NCBI GenBank assembly: GCA_030698575.1
Contig: JAUYMQ010000434.1
Location: 1-9,909, forward strand
Direction of reading: 5' to 3'
Length of the DNA: 9,909 bases
Source of the DNA: Deltaproteobacteria bacterium
GTDB lineage: Bacteria > JAUYMQ01
In this document: in pieces, positions 7,301 through 9,909 of the stretch
Layout: each line of letters begins with the position of its first letter
How positions within the stretch are numbered: position 1 is the stretch's first letter
Program-made: the position numbers and the translations under genes
The notes under the pieces: generated by a model
What the model was told of the DNA's origin: nothing
Database searches by the model: none
The model's input: only the letters and a program-made list of their open reading frames with translations

Positions 7301-7692
7301 AGGACGTGGAGGGCGGCATCGGCGCGGGGGCCGGAAGCCCTATTCCCAACGGTACCATTCAGTATATTGCGTTCGACTCCAACGGAAACGGCATCGTCGA
7401 TTTCGAGGAGTCGGAGGTCATCGGCGGCAACAAGTACGCGGTCATCAATTTCGAGTACCAGTTCCCCATCAGTCGGAAGGCGGGCCTGGGCGGGCTCTTT
7501 TTCATCGACAGCGGCCAGGCCTTCGCCGAGGGCGACTCCATCAACCCGAGCGATTTCCGGACCGGCGCGGGCGTGGGGGTGCGCTGGCGCTCCCCCTTCG
7601 GTCCGTTAAGATTCGAGTGGGGAGTCCCGCTGGACAAGGAAGAGGGAGAGGATAGTTCCGTTTTCGAGTTCAGCGTGGGCAGCCCCTTCTAG
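4354..7692 (+). CDS. bamA: Outer-membrane protein assembly factor BamA with extra N-terminal domain
   Basis: Outer-membrane Omp85 insertase that folds beta-barrel proteins into the outer membrane. At 1112 codons it is far longer than E. coli BamA (810). A signal peptide has a hydrophobic core near 13-30 and a likely cut after AHA (33-35). Residues about 46-178 form an alpha/beta domain resembling TolB-N or CsgG-like folds (VVLAILPFEV; ADYVVLGSITKAG). Six POTRA-like repeats follow, near 191-262, 278-346, 349-425, 428-518, 521-598 and 601-673. The last five align in order with E. coli P1-P5, so the first is extra. The 16-strand barrel spans about 675-1112, with the loop-6 VRGF motif at 962-965 and a terminal aromatic (FEFSVGSPF). 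Insertions lie near 877-945 (with Cys909-Cys910) and in loop 6 (EF-hand-like 1008-1019). The start is GTG 4354 or ATG 4357; both have only a weak ribosome binding site (GGGG 4349-4352). It lies 45 bases after lolD. Confidence 0.96.
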   Translation: MMAGTPSRAVGSIAAAIGFFLILAHGLFGVAPAHAVEGASAPTRETRVVLAILPFEVSEPERMTYLQEAAMDLLSSRLEQHGGIQVIQKFLVLEAVGDAAGKALAEQRVQGVGQQLQADYVVLGSITKAGSSYSLDVKVWSVATASTAGRVYSLARGDDAIVPRIQEVADKVASIVAAPPPSAPEPGKETLSFISEIQIQGADEGEEDEILLSLESHVGSTFSEPSLGEDIRRLLTRRNVRDVEVRVTDTPEGRVLTYRITTGKGPKASVSVPQAERVAEVRITGNSRIEEETIRSRIVMQPGDPYTREGLQDDVRNVHRLGYFRDVQVDVRGSEQGKTITFIVSENPIIRSINYAGNRHTKKDKLDEVLTIKPNETLDFKKLYENQQRLQSYYSQSGYYLASVKYSLLQVDENSVAVTFDVEEGNKLKLKSVEFVGNEKFSDRQLKGVMKTKTWDFISPIMSKINNRGIYREPIFYEDIQKVQEYYLDHGYLRAQVGEPDVTHDQKWLFVKVDITEGDPYKVVQVDVEGDEFLDKGAVRNDFQIKTGETFNRQLMTNDIDRLTERYSNRGFFYANVTPLTEVDDEKQSVEITYDVEKGNIVYFEDIDIVGNTKTRDPVIRRQVAVSEGELYNASAVEYSKNRVKATGFFEDVTVNTRVGSTQNQLDLTVGVKERPTGSFSFGAGFSSVDEFIFAAQIQQQNLFGRGQQLGLSGDFGGRRTDVTARWSDPYLFGSNWGGNVSAFADRRDFNDFERRAAGASANIGYPIFDNTRVFVGYSYQNLEVDQVGFDSTALLIREDLRGGATTGAFTPSIIRDTRNDRLEPTAGSLYSLGFEVAGGGLSDNEFTKVEARATWWWPFKLFPWDSVVALNVRAGGADPKNTLDDYGIVEPVTNLGTVGADGFEPPICCSGGREAVAVPGNVKMAVGDSSHPDTTFPLSVLDSDQLLPITERFFLGGLNSVRGFEARSLGPRRAIMQRVELEDVEGGIGAGAGSPIPNGTIQYIAFDSNGNGIVDFEESEVIGGNKYAVINFEYQFPISRKAGLGGLFFIDSGQAFAEGDSINPSDFRTGAGVGVRWRSPFGPLRFEWGVPLDKEEGEDSSVFEFSVGSPF
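7375..7410 (+). other. EF-hand-type calcium-binding loop within BamA loop 6
   Basis: Codons for BamA residues 1008-1019 read DSNGNGIVDFEE. This fits the 12-position EF-hand loop at every key position: Asp1, Asn3, Asn5, Gly6, a hydrophobic Val at 8, Asp9 and the bidentate Glu12. It lies after VRGF...LGPR and before the strand beginning GGNKYAVINFEYQFP, the segment that aligns with extracellular loop 6 of E. coli BamA. Calcium binding is inferred from the pattern alone. Confidence 0.6.
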
Positions 7693-7727
7693 AAGGACTA
7701 AACCCCAACCCAATCCGTTTATAGAGA

Positions 7728-7744
7728 GCCGTCCCCGGGACGGC
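7728..7744 (+). other. Hairpin just upstream of the skp ribosome binding site
   Basis: GCCGTCC (7728-7734) pairs perfectly with GGACGGC (7738-7744) around a CCG loop. It ends one base before the Shine-Dalgarno AGGGAG (7745-7750). There is no T run, so it is not an ordinary terminator. In the message it would sit against the skp ribosome binding site and could modulate skp translation or protect the downstream transcript. The rest of the 66-base bamA-skp gap shows nothing I recognise. Confidence 0.4.
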
Positions 7745-7758
7745 AGGGAGCCTGAAGC

Positions 7759-8304
7759 ATGCTCGGCAGACACCTGACCTATTCGCTTGCAGTCGCATTG
7801 CTCATTGGGGCGTTCGCCGTGCCGGCGATGGCGGAAGACCTGAAGGTCGCCTATGTGGACATGGAGCGCGCGTTCACCGAGTGCGAAGCCGGAAAGACCG
7901 CGAAAGGCGTGTTCACGCGGAAGCTCGAGAGCCTCACCCGCCGCATCGAGGGCGAGGAAGGCCAGCTGACCCGGATGCGCGATGATCTGGAGAAGTCCGC
8001 CTCCACGCTGAGCGGGGACGCCCGCAGCGAAAAGGAAATTAGCTACCGGGACAAGTACCGCAACTATCAGCGGCTCGTGAAGGACTCCCAGGACGATCTC
8101 AGGCGGGAGGACTCAGAGCTGACGAACAAGATCGTGGGGACGTTGCTCCAGGTAGTCGAGAAGGTGGGGAAGGGTGGGGGCTACACGCTCGTTCTCGAGA
8201 AGAAGTCGGTTCTCTACGCGGCGCAGTCGATCGATATCACCGACCAGGTGATCCAGGAGATGAACACGCGACCCAATCCTGTAACCGTGACGGAAAAGAA
8301 CTAG
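7759..8304 (+). CDS. skp: Periplasmic chaperone of the OmpH/Skp family
   Basis: Periplasmic holdase that, in the known family, forms a trimeric jellyfish-like cage around unfolded outer-membrane proteins on their way to BamA. It has 181 residues. A signal peptide (hydrophobic core about 9-20) has a likely cut after AMA at residue 25. The mature start is KVAYVDMERAFTECEAGK (29-46), the usual family opening strand and helix. A long charged, coiled-coil-prone region (about 47-130) forms the tentacle, and a return strand pair follows (YTLVLEKKSVLYAA, 142-155) with a final helix (ITDQVIQEMN). One cysteine, Cys42, lies in the mature protein. The start ATG 7759 has AGGGAG (7745-7750) at 8 bases. Its place directly after bamA is the classic arrangement; fabZ follows after 7 bases. 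Confidence 0.9.
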   Translation: MLGRHLTYSLAVALLIGAFAVPAMAEDLKVAYVDMERAFTECEAGKTAKGVFTRKLESLTRRIEGEEGQLTRMRDDLEKSASTLSGDARSEKEISYRDKYRNYQRLVKDSQDDLRREDSELTNKIVGTLLQVVEKVGKGGGYTLVLEKKSVLYAAQSIDITDQVIQEMNTRPNPVTVTEKN

Positions 8305-8311
8305 GAGAGCC

Positions 8312-8809
8312 ATGTCGATCCCCCCGTCCCTGGATCAGGAACGGATCTGCGAGCTGCTGCCGCACCGCCCACCCGCGCTCATGATCGAGATGGTGACGGA
8401 CGTGAAGCCGGGCGAGTACGCGGTCGGCATCAAGACGGTCCGGCCGGGAGATTCGTTCCTTCAGGGGCACTTCCCGGACCAGCCTGTCATGCCGGGCGTC
8501 GCGATCATCGAGTGCATGGCGCAGACGGCGGCTGTGCTCAGCCACCTGACTGCGCCCGAGGCGCTGAGCACCGGTGCTGTGGTTCTCCTGGGGATCGATC
8601 GGGCGCGTTTTCGGCGGCCGGTGGTTCCCGGCGACACGCTGCGGATTGAGGTCCGGATAGTCCAGCGCCGCGACCCGATCTGGAAGTTCCATGGCCTGGC
8701 CCTGGTGGGAAATGAAAAAGCGGCGGAGGCGATGATTACCGCGGGCCTGACGACCCGGGGTGAGTGGACCTTCAGCCCCACCCGCTCGAAACCGGAGGGG
8801 AAGAGATGA
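8312..8809 (+). CDS. fabZ: 3-hydroxyacyl-[ACP] dehydratase FabZ
   Basis: Cytoplasmic hot-dog-fold enzyme that dehydrates (3R)-hydroxyacyl-ACP to trans-2-enoyl-ACP in type II fatty acid synthesis. Its substrate pool is shared with LpxA, which explains their usual pairing. It has 165 residues, slightly longer than E. coli FabZ (151) because of a basic tail. The active-site motif GHFPDQPVMPGVAIIECMAQ (52-71) supplies catalytic His53 and Glu67. The opening LLPHRPPALMIEMV (15-28) and the segment RARFRRPVVPGDTL are also typical and distinguish it from FabA. The start ATG 8312 is preceded by AGGAG (8303-8307) at 4 bases, partly inside the skp stop codon. The stop TGA 8807-8809 overlaps the lpxA start as ATGA. 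lpxD, which commonly sits between skp and fabZ, is missing here. Confidence 0.96.
   Translation: MSIPPSLDQERICELLPHRPPALMIEMVTDVKPGEYAVGIKTVRPGDSFLQGHFPDQPVMPGVAIIECMAQTAAVLSHLTAPEALSTGAVVLLGIDRARFRRPVVPGDTLRIEVRIVQRRDPIWKFHGLALVGNEKAAEAMITAGLTTRGEWTFSPTRSKPEGKR
8794..8798 (+). promoter_or_regulatory. Ribosome binding site that fixes the lpxA start
   Basis: GGAGG lies 7 bases before ATG 8806. This supports starting LpxA at 8806 rather than at the in-frame GTG 8764, which would lie inside fabZ and add 14 residues unlike the family's N-terminus. Confidence 0.75.
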
Positions 8810-9585
8810 CCGAGATCCATTCCACGGCCATCATCCATCCGAAAGCCCAGCTGGGCGAGAACGTGCAGATAGGCCCCTATTCCACGGTCGGGCCCAACGT
8901 GAAGATCGGCGACGCCGCCGTGATCCACAGCCACGTCGTGGTGGAGGGCTGGACGGAGATCGGCGCGAGCGTCCAGATTTTTCCCTTCGCCTCGGTCGGG
9001 CCGGCGCCCCAGGATCTCAAGTACCAGGGTGAGAAGACGGTCCTCCGCATCGGCGACGGCACCGTGATCCGCGAGTCGGCGACCCTACATCCTGGCACGA
9101 CCGGGGGCGGCAGCATCACGGTGGTGGGTTCGAACTGCCTGATCATGGTTGGCGTTCACATCGCCCACGACTGCATCCTCGGCAACAACATCATCATGGC
9201 CAACGGCACTCACCTGGGGGGCCATGTCACGATCGACGACGGAGCGATCCTCGGTGCGCTTTGCGGAATCCATCAGTTCGTGCGGATCGGCGCGCTTGCC
9301 ATGACAGGCGCCGGCTCGATGCTGGCGCAGGACCTCGCGCCCTACTGCATGGCCCAGGGCGATCACGCCTCGCTGGTGGGACTCAACCTTATCGGCCTCC
9401 GGCGCAACGGCATGACCACGAAACAGATCTCGAACATCAAGAAGGCCTACCATATCCTCTTCCGCAGCAAGCAACTTTTCAAGGACAGGCTCGCCCAGCT
9501 CGAGCGCGAGCTGTCGGGCGCTTCCGAGATCGACCGCATGATCAAGTTCGCGCGCGGCGACTCGAAACGCGGTCTGCTGAATTGA
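8806..9585 (+). CDS. lpxA: UDP-N-acetylglucosamine O-acyltransferase LpxA
   Basis: Catalyses the first step of lipid A synthesis: transfer of a (3R)-hydroxyacyl chain from ACP to the 3-position of UDP-GlcNAc (or its 3-amino analogue), in the cytoplasm, as a trimer. From ATG 8806 it has 259 residues (E. coli 262). The N-terminal two thirds form a left-handed beta helix of hexapeptide repeats beginning IHSTAIIHPKAQLGENVQIG. The catalytic histidine is His121 in HIAHDC (E. coli His125). IHQF at 155-158 carries the equivalent of E. coli His160. The helical C-terminal domain (GLNLIGLRRNGMT to the end, from about 192) is typical. The acyl-chain ruler position, Gly173 in E. coli, appears to be Ala169. 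The start overlaps the fabZ stop (ATGA), and the stop overlaps the lpxI start (TTGA). Confidence 0.97.
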   Translation: MTEIHSTAIIHPKAQLGENVQIGPYSTVGPNVKIGDAAVIHSHVVVEGWTEIGASVQIFPFASVGPAPQDLKYQGEKTVLRIGDGTVIRESATLHPGTTGGGSITVVGSNCLIMVGVHIAHDCILGNNIIMANGTHLGGHVTIDDGAILGALCGIHQFVRIGALAMTGAGSMLAQDLAPYCMAQGDHASLVGLNLIGLRRNGMTTKQISNIKKAYHILFRSKQLFKDRLAQLERELSGASEIDRMIKFARGDSKRGLLN

Positions 9586-9909
9586 CCTCAGACGTCCCGA
9601 AAACCGTGGGCCTCATCGCGGGTAACGGGCGGCTCCCCTTCGCATTCGCAGAAGCCGCGCGCGCGCGCGGTGTTTCCGTGGCGGCTGTCGCCATCCGGCA
9701 GGAGACCGATCCGGCGCTCGAGGGGCAGGTCGATCGCGCCGGATGGTTCCACGTCGGCGAACTCAGCGGCATGATCGCTTTCCTGAAAGCCGCGGGCTGC
9801 AACGACGTCGTCATGGCGGGGCAGATCCAGATTCGCCACGTGTTCGAGGATTGGGAAAAACTTGCGGTCGATCCCCTGGCGCTCGACCTCCTTACGCGCA
9901 TGGGCGATC
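9582..9909 (+). CDS. lpxI: UDP-2,3-diacylglucosamine pyrophosphatase LpxI, N-terminal part
   Basis: Partial gene cut by the right edge, with 109 complete codons visible. LpxI hydrolyses UDP-2,3-diacylglucosamine to lipid X and UMP, the fourth step of lipid A synthesis, replacing the unrelated LpxH of E. coli. Family features visible: the N-terminal strand-loop VGLIAGNGRLPFAFAEAA (9-26), in which GxGxLP is the hallmark, and the VVMAGQI segment (76-82). The visible part is about 40% of a usual family member (about 270 residues). The proposed start is TTG 9582, overlapping the lpxA stop as TTGA with no clear Shine-Dalgarno, so translation probably depends on ribosomes ending lpxA. GTG 9606 is the alternative but would leave almost nothing before the first strand. 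Its position right after lpxA is common where lpxI is used. Confidence 0.9.
   Translation, partial: MTSDVPKTVGLIAGNGRLPFAFAEAARARGVSVAAVAIRQETDPALEGQVDRAGWFHVGELSGMIAFLKAAGCNDVVMAGQIQIRHVFEDWEKLAVDPLALDLLTRMGD

Noticed and set aside
8764-8805. Upstream GTG start for lpxA, extending the protein by 14 residues
   Set aside because: ATG 8806 has GGAGG at 7 bases, gives the usual LpxA N-terminus and length, and forms an ATGA overlap with the fabZ stop.
1-9909. CRISPR arrays, insertion sequences, tRNA or rRNA genes, defence or toxin systems
   Set aside because: I found no repeat-spacer pattern, transposase, RNA-gene signature or accessory cluster; apart from short gaps the window is filled by conserved core genes.

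Overview
The window is a GC-rich stretch of a Gram-negative (two-membrane) bacterium's chromosome. Apart from the end of one unrelated gene at the left edge, all genes lie on the + strand in one tightly packed envelope-biogenesis cluster. The order lysS - lolC/F - lolD - bamA - skp/ompH - fabZ - lpxA - lpxI resembles clusters I know from the former Deltaproteobacteria (for example Geobacter) and from allied candidate phyla. The use of lpxI rather than lpxH or lpxB directly after lpxA fits that. The exact phylum cannot be fixed from sequence reading alone.

Layout. Bases 3-554 hold the C-terminal part of a flavin-dependent (FMO/Baeyer-Villiger-like) monooxygenase, which runs in from the left. 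It ends at a compact rho-independent terminator (561-586). A good sigma70-type promoter (590-618) follows within a few bases, then a structured leader of about 117 nt, then lysS (742-2301). From lysS on, spacing is operon-like: lysS/lolC overlap by one base (TGATG), lolC/lolD are separated by 40 nt that contain a 14-codon ORF touching both genes, lolD/bamA by 45 nt with a GC hairpin, bamA/skp by 66 nt with a hairpin, skp/fabZ by 7 nt, fabZ/lpxA overlap as ATGA, and lpxA/lpxI overlap as TTGA. lpxI runs off the right edge.

How the genes fit together. LolC/F and LolD release lipoproteins from the inner membrane. Skp carries unfolded outer-membrane proteins across the periplasm. BamA inserts them into the outer membrane. 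FabZ supplies hydroxyacyl chain-elongation chemistry and competes with LpxA for (3R)-hydroxyacyl-ACP. LpxA begins lipid A synthesis and LpxI catalyses its fourth step (UMP removal). LysRS is a housekeeping gene at the head of the unit.

Most notable points. BamA is very long (1112 codons): it has an extra TolB-N/CsgG-like N-terminal domain, six POTRA-like repeats instead of five, an insertion of about 65 residues carrying the protein's only two (adjacent) cysteines, and a perfect EF-hand-type calcium loop in the segment aligning with barrel loop 6. The lolC-lolD junction holds a tiny ORF with a strong Shine-Dalgarno sequence and end-to-end stop/start overlaps, and it overlaps a promoter-like sequence. 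lpxD, normally found between skp and fabZ in such clusters, is absent. I see no mobile element, CRISPR array, tRNA or rRNA. This is mainly a conserved core region with some unusual protein architecture.
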